From Bombella sp. ESL0385 (GTDB taxonomy: Bacteria > Pseudomonadota > Alphaproteobacteria > Acetobacterales > Acetobacteraceae), in assembly GCF_009725755.1 (NCBI RefSeq), contig NZ_WNIJ01000001.1, positions 1,178,001-1,242,000 on the forward strand: 64,000 nt of DNA, written 5' to 3'. How positions within the stretch are numbered: the first letter of the stretch is position 1; each line of letters starts with the position of its first letter. Of this stretch, positions 56,950 through 64,000 are shown piece after piece. The translations under genes were made by a program, and so were the position numbers. A model generated the notes under the pieces. The model was not told the origin of the DNA. It ran no database searches and saw nothing but the letters and a program-made list of their open reading frames with translations.

Positions 56950-57537
56950 ATGACTACCCTTACGACAAGTTGCTTTCGCCTGTTCCGGTCCCTAATAACG
57001 CGCCCCTGCTCCATGGCAGGTCTAGCGGCTGTCGGGCTCCTCATGCTCAGCGGTTGCGAGGCTATCAGCCCGCCGCCTATCCCACGCGGAGCTTTGGTGG
57101 AGAAGATGGATTATGACCAGCTTGTCCTTAATTCCAGCACGCAGAATGATGCTCTAAGCATCCTCGGCTCCCCAACGGCGCATGCGACATTTAATGATAA
57201 CACATGGATTTACATCTCCATGACGAAGGACCTCGTCCCACTGGCACATCCTGTTATTGATAAGCAGCAAGTCTTGGTACTCAACTTCGATAATTCTGGC
57301 ATCCTGCGGAAGATGAATGTGCTGAATAAACGTGATGCCATTCATGTTCATATGGCAGGCGGGGTCACCCCTACACCGGGGACGCATATCTCCGTTATTC
57401 AAGAGCTGTTAGGCAATGTTGGCCGTTATAACCCGATGAACAGCATGGGCAACACCTTCGGCGGAATGGGCAATGGCATGGGCCCGATGAGTGGCCAAGG
57501 CACAGGCAATGGGGGCGTTGGCAACTCCATGCCATAA
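56950..57537 (+). CDS. bamE: BamE/SmpA-like outer-membrane lipoprotein with Gly-Met-Asn tail
   Basis: Lipoprotein of 195 residues. The lipobox is LMLSGC (Cys36) after a signal segment. The SmpA/OmlA domain follows: MDYDQLVLNSSTQNDALSILGSPTAHATFNDNTWIYIS, matching the family's early helices and strand, and LNFDNSGILRKMNVL. BamE supports the BAM complex that inserts outer-membrane barrels. The last 40 residues are low complexity (Gly, Met, Asn, Pro), which is not a BamE feature I know. No obvious ribosome-binding site precedes the ATG. Confidence 0.88.
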   Translation: MTTLTTSCFRLFRSLITRPCSMAGLAAVGLLMLSGCEAISPPPIPRGALVEKMDYDQLVLNSSTQNDALSILGSPTAHATFNDNTWIYISMTKDLVPLAHPVIDKQQVLVLNFDNSGILRKMNVLNKRDAIHVHMAGGVTPTPGTHISVIQELLGNVGRYNPMNSMGNTFGGMGNGMGPMSGQGTGNGGVGNSMP

Positions 57538-57566
57538 CGCGACTCATACCGTTATGGATAATGTTA

Positions 57567-57597
57567 GGGCGTGCCTGATGATGGGTACGCCCTTTTT
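57567..57597 (+). terminator. intrinsic terminator of bamE
   Basis: GGGCGT (57567-57572) and ACGCCC (57587-57592) pair, extended partly inward, followed by TTTTT. The T tract overlaps the stop codon of the convergent marR. Confidence 0.85.
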
Positions 57598-58069
57598 AAT
57601 GCGAAACGCTTAAAGCCTCGACTGCCCGTAGCACACGGCGAAATCCATCAACTGCATTACCATCAACCTGTTTATAAGCCTGTATCACAACAGCCCGAAT
57701 AGCCCCGAATAACTCACGCTCTAAATCCTTTCCCTTCGCTGTTAAGAAAATGGGACGGCGTCTTTTATCAGCACCATCCTCACGCTGCTCTACCAAAGCA
57801 TTATCCTTCAACTCCCCCAAAGCACGGCCAAGTGATTGTTTTGTAATGCCTAGTTTTGCGCATAATGTGCTGGGCAATAAGCCTTCATGACTACCTAGCA
57901 TGAATAAAATCCTATGATGTGCAGGGCCTAACCCATGATGGGCTAACCCCTCCTCACAGGCCAAAGACAGGCACCGCCACATCGTTAGCAAGCCCTCAAA
58001 AGACTGCCTGATGGAATCCTCACGCAAATATAGATGCGTCTCTACCATCGCGCGCCCTTCATCCTGCAT
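57596..58069 (-). CDS. MarR family transcriptional regulator
   Basis: About 157 residues from ATG 58069, which is best placed behind a strong AAAGGAGGG; ATG 58072 is adjacent and a longer frame reaches 58111. The winged helix is PSTLCAKLGITKQSLGRALGELKDNALVEQREDGADKRRRPIFLTAKG, a clear MarR pattern with the DKR...L wing. GLGPAHHRILFML is the family dimer helix. Ligand and targets are unknown. It is divergent from rpsU. Confidence 0.92.
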   Translation of the reverse strand: MQDEGRAMVETHLYLREDSIRQSFEGLLTMWRCLSLACEEGLAHHGLGPAHHRILFMLGSHEGLLPSTLCAKLGITKQSLGRALGELKDNALVEQREDGADKRRRPIFLTAKGKDLERELFGAIRAVVIQAYKQVDGNAVDGFRRVLRAVEALSVSH

Positions 58070-58278
58070 CATACCCTCCTTTGCCACTATTAATGATGTG
58101 ATTATGCCCATAATTCATAAATAATCGCTCCTCCCCTCTTTCCTTATCTAGAAACTATTGTCTCATCTTTTGGAGTATGATAGGCCCTTACGCACTGTAA
58201 TCGGATCCCATCCTTTCAGTGTGCTGTGGTTATAACACATGCTGGAGGATCAGAACCCCCAAAGGAGATGACGACACC

Positions 58279-58482
58279 GTGCAGGTTCTCGTTCGTGATA
58301 ATAATGTAGATCAGGCTCTGAAAGCCCTTAAGAAGAAAATGCAGCGCGAAGGCGTCTTCCGTGAGATGAAGCTGCGTCGCCATTTTGAGAAGCCGTCTGA
58401 GCGGCGCGCTCGTGAGGTGGCCGAGGCTGTACGCCGCGCCCGTAAGATGGAGCGTAAGCGTCTGGAGCGTGAGGGCTTCTAA
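58279..58482 (+). CDS. rpsU: 30S ribosomal protein S21
   Basis: S21 of 67 residues. The GTG at 58279 gives [25 protein letters not shown], the normal N terminus. The rest is a highly basic helix ([26 protein letters not shown]). AAAGGAG lies about 11 bases before the GTG. A longer in-frame reading from 58219 has cysteine-rich residues not found in S21. It is a single-gene unit closed by a terminator. Confidence 0.95.
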   Translation: MQVLVRDNNVDQALKALKKKMQREGVFREMKLRRHFEKPSERRAREVAEAVRRARKMERKRLEREGF

Positions 58483-58513
58483 TCCTCTCATCTCGTACTG
58501 TTACGAATGAGAA

Positions 58514-58539
58514 AGCCATCCGCTACGGGTGGCTTTTTT
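58514..58539 (+). terminator. intrinsic terminator of rpsU
   Basis: AGCCATCCG (58514-58522) and CGGGTGGCT (58526-58534) form a 9-bp stem (one G-T pair) with a 3-base loop, followed by a T tract (58535-58539). Confidence 0.9.
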
Positions 58540-58558
58540 CATAAGCGCATAAGCACTC

Positions 58559-59971
58559 TTACCGAATCTGCCAGCCTGTGCTCTTAGATTTTAGCTCAAT
58601 ACGATAAGCCCGCACACGTTGAGAGCCGCTATACCGCGTAATCTGCTCCCCCCTCGTTTGGGCAAAAGCATAATGCGCATCTTCTATCAAAAGGACAGGC
58701 TGCACATTCATCCGTGGGAGTTGCTCAATATATGCCCAACGCGAATCTAACCCGATTATCTGAAGGCCGCGCGGGTGGTAAAACGCTAAAATAGAGGCCA
58801 AGGCATAATCCCGCACAGCAATAGTTGAGATAGTCTTCTGCTGCGCCTGAGCTATAATATCCGCTGTTAATCGCCCCCATCCTGCACTAAGGCGTGTGAT
58901 AGGATTCATCGAGGCGGGCAGAGCCATAAACCCCGTCAGAGCTTGGCTATAGATTAAAAACGAGCTTGCCATCCCCATCAGCACAGCCCCCTTTATGTGG
59001 CCTCCATACCCGGCACCTGCGACAATAAGAGGGGGATATAATACCCACACCCAATTTGCCTGAACGCGATCTCCTAGTGCATGACATAAGAAGACGGCCA
59101 TCATCGGCAAAGCAAGCCATAAAAGCACGTTTTGCCGACTACGCGCCCGCCATAGCCCTAGCATGCACACCCCTGCTACCCACGGGGTCAGCAACGCCGC
59201 TTGCCCTAGAAAAAACTCCCCCAGAAACTGCCCTGCACGCTCTGGGTGCCATTGCATAGTGCGCCCCCCCTGCTTTAACAGCCCAGCCCAATGATGCTTC
59301 AGATTCCAATATAGAGTCGGCACTGTCATCACACAGGCAGCACAGCCCGCAACCCAGGGGCCTGCCATACGCCACAAACCGCGCTGGCTAAAGAGGATGT
59401 ATCCCGCAAGCCCAAGCCCCCATAAAACCGCTGTGTATTTTGAATCCATCGCTAAGCCGAGGCATATACCGCACAGCACCCACCACCCCCAGCGGCTTTG
59501 TGGCTGCCCAACCCTTAGCGCGTGAGCCAAAGCCCATAGGGACATGGATAGAAAAAGACATAATGGTGCATCTGGCGTGGCGGGAATAAGCCCAATACTC
59601 GCCATAAGCGTAGCATTAAAGAGCCATATAGCCCGCCCCCCTGCTGATTTTTCCTCTGGGAAGAATTGCTGTGCTGTGAGAAAGATGAAAAGATTCGCCA
59701 CACCGAACCCGACCAGCCCAACAAAGCGCACACCAAAGGCTGTATCACCCCATAAAGCCGTGCCCCCACGCACCCATAAGGCCACCATAAAGGGGTGATC
59801 CAGATAGCCCCACTGCATATGGCGCGACCATAGCCAATAATAGGCCTCATCCGGTACGAGCGGGATGCGTATGGCGAGCAGAAGATGCAACAGCCAAAGC
59901 AGCCCTAGAGCACCATATAAAAGACGCGGCCCGCGCCAAAAGGTGCATCTATTCCCGCCCGTGCTTGGCAT
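58559..59971 (-). CDS. GT39/ArnT-like membrane glycosyltransferase
   Basis: About 470 residues from ATG 59971 (MPSTGGNRC). Many membrane helices fill the first 380 residues. The loop after the first helix is PLVPDEAYYWLWSRHMQWGYLDHPFMVAL, with the DE acidic pair and YLDHPP-like motif of the ArnT/PMT family that transfers sugars from polyprenyl phosphates. A soluble C-terminal domain (about 380-470) ends the protein. It follows the Lrp gene by 16 bases. The sugar and acceptor (lipid A, protein or glycan) cannot be assigned. Confidence 0.85.
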   Translation of the reverse strand: MPSTGGNRCTFWRGPRLLYGALGLLWLLHLLLAIRIPLVPDEAYYWLWSRHMQWGYLDHPFMVALWVRGGTALWGDTAFGVRFVGLVGFGVANLFIFLTAQQFFPEEKSAGGRAIWLFNATLMASIGLIPATPDAPLCLFLSMSLWALAHALRVGQPQSRWGWWVLCGICLGLAMDSKYTAVLWGLGLAGYILFSQRGLWRMAGPWVAGCAACVMTVPTLYWNLKHHWAGLLKQGGRTMQWHPERAGQFLGEFFLGQAALLTPWVAGVCMLGLWRARSRQNVLLWLALPMMAVFLCHALGDRVQANWVWVLYPPLIVAGAGYGGHIKGAVLMGMASSFLIYSQALTGFMALPASMNPITRLSAGWGRLTADIIAQAQQKTISTIAVRDYALASILAFYHPRGLQIIGLDSRWAYIEQLPRMNVQPVLLIEDAHYAFAQTRGEQITRYSGSQRVRAYRIELKSKSTGWQIR

Positions 59972-59987
59972 ATTTATCTTGACATAT

Positions 59988-60452
59988 TTATATAGGCACA
60001 CCAGCCCGCTCGCAGCTTGTCCTAATCACCTGCAAGGTCTGCACACGCACCACATGGGTAACCTCTATCAAATCCCGTGTAAGGCGATTCTGATGCTCAG
60101 CATCGCGAACCATGAGGCGTAACAGGAAGTCCTCTCCACCACGAATCATGTGACATTCCCGCGTCTCTGGCCATTGTGCAACGAGGGCTTCAAACTCCTC
60201 CAACACCACACTTTTCTGACTATCTAAACCTATGAGCGCGTAAAAACTAATCGTCCACCCTAATTGAGCCGGGGCTAAAGCAGCATGATAGCCTTGGATA
60301 AGCCCCATCTCCTCCAGGCGTCTTACCCGCCTTAGACAAGGGGGAGCGGAGATTCCGACACGGCGCGCAAGCTCCACATTAGTCACCCGCCCATCTTGCT
60401 GCAATTCAGCGAGAATGCTCCGATCAATCTCATCAAGGTCTGCAATGCTCAT
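59988..60452 (-). CDS. Lrp/AsnC family transcriptional regulator
   Basis: About 154 residues from ATG 60452 (MSIADLDEIDRSILAELQQDGR). The N-terminal helix-turn-helix is NVELARRVGISAPPCLRRVRRLEEMGLIQGY, the Lrp signature with its proline-cysteine-leucine-arginine helix. The C-terminal RAM domain (about 65-150) binds amino acids in family members. It lies upstream of the glycosyltransferase and divergent from trxB. The effector is unknown. Confidence 0.93.
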   Translation of the reverse strand: MSIADLDEIDRSILAELQQDGRVTNVELARRVGISAPPCLRRVRRLEEMGLIQGYHAALAPAQLGWTISFYALIGLDSQKSVVLEEFEALVAQWPETRECHMIRGGEDFLLRLMVRDAEHQNRLTRDLIEVTHVVRVQTLQVIRTSCERAGVPI

Positions 60453-60691
60453 ATACCGTCCCAAAAGGCTGCGGGAGAAGACTATACCAGCTTATATAAC
60501 CTGCTCTTTTTAATGTGAAAACCATTTCCTCCTTTCTGGGCAATAATCTTTCATATTTCTTCTCTTATCATTATTTTTATCGACATCTTTCATATACTAT
60601 ATTTGTTACCCAACAGGCTTAGGTCAGTGCCATAATGGTCCTACCCTACGGGGGCCATCTGGTCATCCTCTTTAGAATTATGGAGCTTATC

Positions 60692-61675
60692 ATGGCTAAA
60701 CAACACCAAACCGATATGTTAATTGTTGGTGCTGGCCCCGCAGGATATACCGCTGCTATCTATGCTGCCCGCGCGGGAATGAATCCCCTCCTCGTCACCG
60801 GTATGCAACCCGGAGGGCAGCTCACCATCACAGATGAGATTGAGAACTTTCCCGGTTTTGCCAAACCTGTCCAAGGCCCTTGGCTGATGGAACAAATGCG
60901 CGAGCAAGCCGAGCATGTTGGCACGACATTACTCTACGACCTCATTACAGAAACCTCCCTTAAACAAGGCCCCGATGCGGAAGGTTATTTTCACCTCACA
61001 GGAGATTCTGGTGATCAATTCCGCGCCCGTACGGTTGTTATCGCTACAGGGGCCCAAGCGAAATGGCTCGGTTTAGAATCTGAAAAAGCCTATCAAGGGG
61101 CGGGCGTCTCGGCTTGTGCAACTTGCGATGGATTCTTCTATCGCGGCAAAGAGGTCGCCGTTATCGGTGGGGGCAATACAGCTGTGGAGGAAGCCCTTTA
61201 CCTCACTCATCATGCTTCTGTTGTCCATCTTATCCATCGGCGTGATAGTTTGCGCGCAGAGCGTATCTTGCAAAAACGTCTGCACGCAAACCCCAAAATC
61301 AAGCTGCATTGGAACAAAGAGGTCCACGAGATTTGCGGCAGTGGAAGCCCTGCCGTTGTTACAAAGCTGCGCCTTGCTGATACAAAACAACCCGGCGTTA
61401 TAGAGGAACTCCCCGTAGATGGCGTATTCATTGCCATTGGTCATAGCCCTAGCATTGGGCCTTTCCGTCATGAGGTCGCTTGCGATGAGGAAGGCTACAT
61501 CATCACCAAAGCAGGGACGGCGAGCACCTCCATCCCCGGTGTTTTCGCGGCGGGTGATATTCAGGATAAAACCTACCGCCAAGCCATCACAGCCGCCGGG
61601 ACAGGGTGCATGGCCGCATTAGAGGCGGAACGTTACATTGCCGAACTCGGCCTAAATGACGAAAAACCGCGCTAA
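60692..61675 (+). CDS. trxB: thioredoxin reductase
   Basis: FAD/NADPH enzyme of about 327 residues from ATG 60692 (MAKQHQTDMLIVG), behind GGAG with 6-base spacing; a frame from 60635 exists without family support. FAD-binding is GAGPAGYTAAIYAARAG, NADPH-binding is GGGNTAVEEALYL, the redox pair is ACATCDG, and the C-terminal FAD motif is GVFAAGDIQDKTYRQAITAAGTGCMAALEAERY. It reduces thioredoxin, and complements the glutaredoxin at 0.5 kb. Confidence 0.96.
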   Translation: MAKQHQTDMLIVGAGPAGYTAAIYAARAGMNPLLVTGMQPGGQLTITDEIENFPGFAKPVQGPWLMEQMREQAEHVGTTLLYDLITETSLKQGPDAEGYFHLTGDSGDQFRARTVVIATGAQAKWLGLESEKAYQGAGVSACATCDGFFYRGKEVAVIGGGNTAVEEALYLTHHASVVHLIHRRDSLRAERILQKRLHANPKIKLHWNKEVHEICGSGSPAVVTKLRLADTKQPGVIEELPVDGVFIAIGHSPSIGPFRHEVACDEEGYIITKAGTASTSIPGVFAAGDIQDKTYRQAITAAGTGCMAALEAERYIAELGLNDEKPR

Positions 61676-61860
61676 AATACCGCTTATTCCCCTTCACAAA
61701 GAACGATACGCAAAAGAAACGCATTTGATTGCTATTCTGCCCTTGACCATTCAGTGCTTTTCAGGAAGTTTTTACCAAAGAAAACACTGAAGGTCAGGGC
61801 GTAGGGTATATGAGCAAAGCAGGCCATGATTATTGCGAAGGGGCTTACGGGAATCAAAAA

Positions 61861-62805
61861 ATGGATTGGGATAAACTCCGCATCTTTCACACCGTAGCTG
61901 AGGCCGGGTCCTTTACCCATGCAGGGGACCGCCTTAACCTGAGCCAATCTGCTGTATCTCGACAGATTTCTGCCCTTGAGGAAGTACTCGGCGTACCACT
62001 TTTTCACCGTCATGCGCGTGGCCTCATCCTGACCGAGCAAGGTGAAGTCCTCCACCGGACGGCGCGAGAGGTCTTCTCTAAACTGGCTCTAACCCAAGCG
62101 TTTTTAAGTGAAAACCGCGAGAAAGCAGCCGGCAAGATTAAGGTCACAACAACCTCTGGCTTCGGCCTCTCTTGGCTAACACCGCGCCTTCATCGTTTTG
62201 TGGAGAAGCACCCTCATGTTGAGGTCACTCTCCTACTTGAAGATTCCGATTTGGACCTCAGCATGCGCGAAGCTGACGTAGCTATTCGCCTGCATCCCCC
62301 AACCCAGCCGGACCTTATTCAACGTCATCTCGCCAGTTTTCACATGCCTATTTATGCCAGTAAGGAATATTTAGAGCAGCACGGCACACCAACTAGCCTT
62401 AAAGAACTTGCCCAGCATAATCTTATAGGATTTGCAGGCTGGCACCTTCCCCTACCTCATGTAAATTGGCTCATAGAGCGACTTTTAAAAGATAAAATTA
62501 TCCTTCACCCCAAAATCAACCTTGCTATTAATAATATAGCTGCCGTTGGTATGGCTATTGCCCAAGGTAATGGGATTGGAACCCTACCCTTTTACACAGC
62601 TTCTGCTCATCCCAATCTAGTCCGTATTCTACCAGATGTTCATGGACCATTGGCAGAAGCCTTTTTTGTCTATCCTGAGGAGCTAAAAAGCTCTAAACGC
62701 ATTTCTGTCTTCCGGGACTTCTTGTTAGAAGAACTCAACGCCGCACGCACAGGGAAGGATGTGCCCTCCCATAGCGCAGAGGCCTTTATTACTTCGCACG
62801 ATTGA
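61861..62805 (+). CDS. LysR family transcriptional regulator
   Basis: About 314 residues from ATG 61861 (MDWDKLRIFHTVAEAGSFTHAGDRLNLSQSAVSRQI), the standard LysR N-terminal winged helix. The effector-binding domain follows (VTTTSGFGLSWLTPRLHRFVEKHPHVEV, ADVAIRLHPP). The in-frame extension to 61810 is not LysR-like. It is downstream of trxB on the same strand, and I believe this pairing recurs in Acetobacteraceae. Its end overlaps the end of ihfB by 17 bases. Confidence 0.92.
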   Translation: MDWDKLRIFHTVAEAGSFTHAGDRLNLSQSAVSRQISALEEVLGVPLFHRHARGLILTEQGEVLHRTAREVFSKLALTQAFLSENREKAAGKIKVTTTSGFGLSWLTPRLHRFVEKHPHVEVTLLLEDSDLDLSMREADVAIRLHPPTQPDLIQRHLASFHMPIYASKEYLEQHGTPTSLKELAQHNLIGFAGWHLPLPHVNWLIERLLKDKIILHPKINLAINNIAAVGMAIAQGNGIGTLPFYTASAHPNLVRILPDVHGPLAEAFFVYPEELKSSKRISVFRDFLLEELNAARTGKDVPSHSAEAFITSHD

Positions 62806-63073
62806 CCCGTTCGCGCAGCTCCTTCCCCGCGCGGAAGAAAGGAACGCGCTTTGCCTTAACATCAACGGCCGCCCCCGTCCGGGGGTTGCGCCCTTGGTGA
62901 GCGGTGTGTTGACGCGTCCCAAAGCTACCAATCCCCCGCAGCTCTGCCCGATTGCCAGCTTCCAACCCTTCGGCAATATGCGTAAAAATCCCATCGACAG
63001 CCTTGCTGACTTTCTCTTTAGCCATGCCATCCAGACGTGAGGCTAACAAGGCGACAAACTCCGACCGCGTCAT
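62789..63073 (-). CDS. ihfB: integration host factor subunit beta
   Basis: IHF/HU family protein of 94 residues. MTRSEFVALLASRL is the beta-type N terminus, and the arm is ELRGIGSFGTRQHTAHQGRNPRTGAAVDVKAKRVPFFRAGKELRERVN, ending in the beta-specific PFF.GKELR.R. It is the partner of the alpha subunit at 53.2 kb and is convergent with the LysR gene. Confidence 0.93.
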   Translation of the reverse strand: MTRSEFVALLASRLDGMAKEKVSKAVDGIFTHIAEGLEAGNRAELRGIGSFGTRQHTAHQGRNPRTGAAVDVKAKRVPFFRAGKELRERVNRAK

Positions 63074-63155
63074 TTCTACCCTCCGTCATTTTGTTCCCTA
63101 ACAAGCAGAGTGGCAAGATGTAGGCCGGAGCGTCAAGCAAAAAGCAGTATTACAG

Positions 63156-63178
63156 AAAAAGCCGGGAACATGCCCGGC
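63156..63178 (-). terminator. intrinsic terminator of the MucR gene
   Basis: On the minus strand GCCGGG (63173-63178) and CCCGGC (63161-63166) form a 6-bp stem with a 6-base loop, followed by TTTTT. It lies about 35 bases after the MucR stop. Confidence 0.85.
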
Positions 63179-63211
63179 CTTCTCATTACTCATAGCTTCT
63201 ACTTCACTCTA

Positions 63212-63694
63212 TTAGAGGTCACTATTATGACCACGCTTATGCTCCGCAGAGACCCCAATATTCCGCCCCAGACCAATCGTTCTGGCTAATTCAGAACGGC
63301 GTGCAGCATAAGAAGGAGCCACCATAGGATAATCCGAAGGGAGGCCCCATTTCTCGCGATATTGGTCCGGTGTCATATCATAGGTGCTTTTAAGATGACG
63401 TTTGAGCATCTTCAGCTTTTTACCATCTTCCAAACAGATAATGTAATCTGGGAAAACAGATTTACGAACGGGAACAGCCGGCTGCTGCTTAGGGGATGCA
63501 CCTTCCTCTCTTAGGTCGCTCTCCCCTCCTGCCAAAGCCTCATATACCTGGCGTATCAGTCCCGGTAGACTATCAGCAGGCACATCAGAGCCTGCTAACT
63601 TAGCAACGACAATATCAGCCGTTAACTCTAAGAGCTGTTTACGCTCGGCATTGGAGGAACTTTGGCCTTCTCTAGCCGGTATATTTTCTGTCAT
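63212..63694 (-). CDS. MucR/Ros family transcriptional regulator
   Basis: About 160 residues from ATG 63694 (MTENIPAREGQSSSN); a frame from 63736 is possible. An N-terminal helical dimerisation part (LLELTADIVVAKLAGSDVPADSLPGLIRQVYEAL) precedes the Ros-type zinc finger CLEDGKKLKMLKRHL, where the second cysteine is Asp as in many MucR proteins, and the signature YDMTPDQYREKWGLPSDYPMVAPSYAARRSELA. MucR proteins act as global AT-rich DNA-binding repressors of envelope and exopolysaccharide genes. It is monocistronic. Confidence 0.93.
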   Translation of the reverse strand: MTENIPAREGQSSSNAERKQLLELTADIVVAKLAGSDVPADSLPGLIRQVYEALAGGESDLREEGASPKQQPAVPVRKSVFPDYIICLEDGKKLKMLKRHLKSTYDMTPDQYREKWGLPSDYPMVAPSYAARRSELARTIGLGRNIGVSAEHKRGHNSDL

Positions 63695-63911
63695 TGAATA
63701 ACCTTCTTCGCTATAAATCTTCATGAGAGGATTCATGAAACTTTTACTATTTTTCCTCTAAACAAAAAAGAGAAAATATTCCTACTTACAAAAAAAAACA
63801 TCTTTCCCGTCCTCCTTCCTTCCACGAACTTTTCAATTACTAAGTGTTACCCCTCGCCTAAACAGACAAACAGAAGTAGGGTCCTATACAGAAATCTTTT
63901 TGGACCAGAAC

Positions 63912-64000
63912 ATGCTTACCCGTTTCCTAACTAACTTACATTCCAGAGGGGCTTCTTTTTTACCCTGGGTACTAGCCCCCTCTCTCAATGGGTTTCTCTT
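63912..64000 (+). CDS. possible start of a gene running off the window
   Basis: From ATG 63912 an open frame encodes about 29 residues (MLTRFLTNLHSRGASFLPWV...) up to the window edge with no stop. The hydrophobic trend could be the start of a signal peptide or membrane protein. No good ribosome-binding site is visible, and the stretch is too short to recognise. Confidence 0.25.
   Translation, partial: MLTRFLTNLHSRGASFLPWVLAPSLNGFL

Noticed and set aside
58219-58278. N-terminal cysteine-rich extension of S21
   Set aside because: S21 begins at the GTG at 58279 in known proteins, and the Shine-Dalgarno is placed for that start.
63430-63460. Loss of the second zinc-finger cysteine in MucR (CLEDGK) as a defect
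   Set aside because: Many functional MucR proteins have Asp at this position, so it is a normal family variant.

Overview
The window looks like a continuous stretch of chromosome from an alphaproteobacterium, most likely a small-genome acetic acid bacterium (Acetobacteraceae, Gluconobacter/Bombella-like). The evidence is alphaproteobacterial gene order and families: bolA-J protein-cobS-cobT, tig-clpP-clpX-lon-hup, birA-coaX-rnj-proS-lolC/E-lolD-dnaE, a suf operon with an Rrf2 regulator, short type-2 prolyl-tRNA synthetase, RNase J and a MucR protein. Genes are densely packed. I see no insertion sequence, prophage, CRISPR array or rRNA. No gap without a gene exceeds 300 bases. The genus is inference.

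Layout. 1-4 kb: glutaredoxin, ComF, phosphohexomutase and GalU (sugar nucleotide supply). 4-10.5 kb: tRNA-Leu(GAG), lipB, a LolA-like lipoprotein, bolA, a J protein, cobS/cobT and an exported protein of unknown function. 10.5-20.5 kb: a minus-strand operon birA, coaX, rnj, proS, lolC/E, lolD, followed by dnaE. 20.5-27.5 kb: tRNA-Val, hup, lon, clpX, clpP, tig and tRNA-Leu(TAG), a protein quality-control block with two heat-shock-type promoter candidates. 27.5-33.3 kb: NAD(P)H-hydrate repair, a small membrane protein, and a DEAD-box helicase/RNA methyltransferase pair behind a strongly folded leader. 33.3-39.3 kb: the suf iron-sulfur operon with a candidate IscR-type operator. 39.3-52 kb: DUF445 protein, a divergent PEP carboxylase, a CLC channel behind a fluoride riboswitch, fusA, rpmB, an Atm1-type exporter, a Nudix protein, an AI-2E family protein and tRNA-Pro. 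52-57 kb: yceD-rpmF-plsX-fabH-ihfA-MerR-like. 57-64 kb: BamE, MarR, S21, a GT39-like protein, Lrp, TrxB, LysR, IHF-beta and MucR.

Connections. Suf, the A-type carrier, SufT, the Rrf2 regulator, BolA, glutaredoxin and Atm1 together cover iron-sulfur assembly, trafficking and sensing; LipB and the RumA-like methyltransferase are linked to that cofactor economy. LolC/E, LolD, the LolA-like protein and BamE serve the outer membrane. HU, IHF-alpha and IHF-beta are all present.

Best leads. (1) A fluoride riboswitch with a visible Shine-Dalgarno-sequestering stem in front of a CLC-F-like antiporter. (2) A 60-nt, 18-base-pair stem-loop in the leader of the DEAD-box helicase gene. (3) The usual alphaproteobacterial block hup-tRNA-Val-[nuo]-birA with the nuo (complex I) genes missing exactly at the junction. 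(4) A PEP carboxylase whose catalytic loops deviate from the family. No wholly new multi-gene system is evident.
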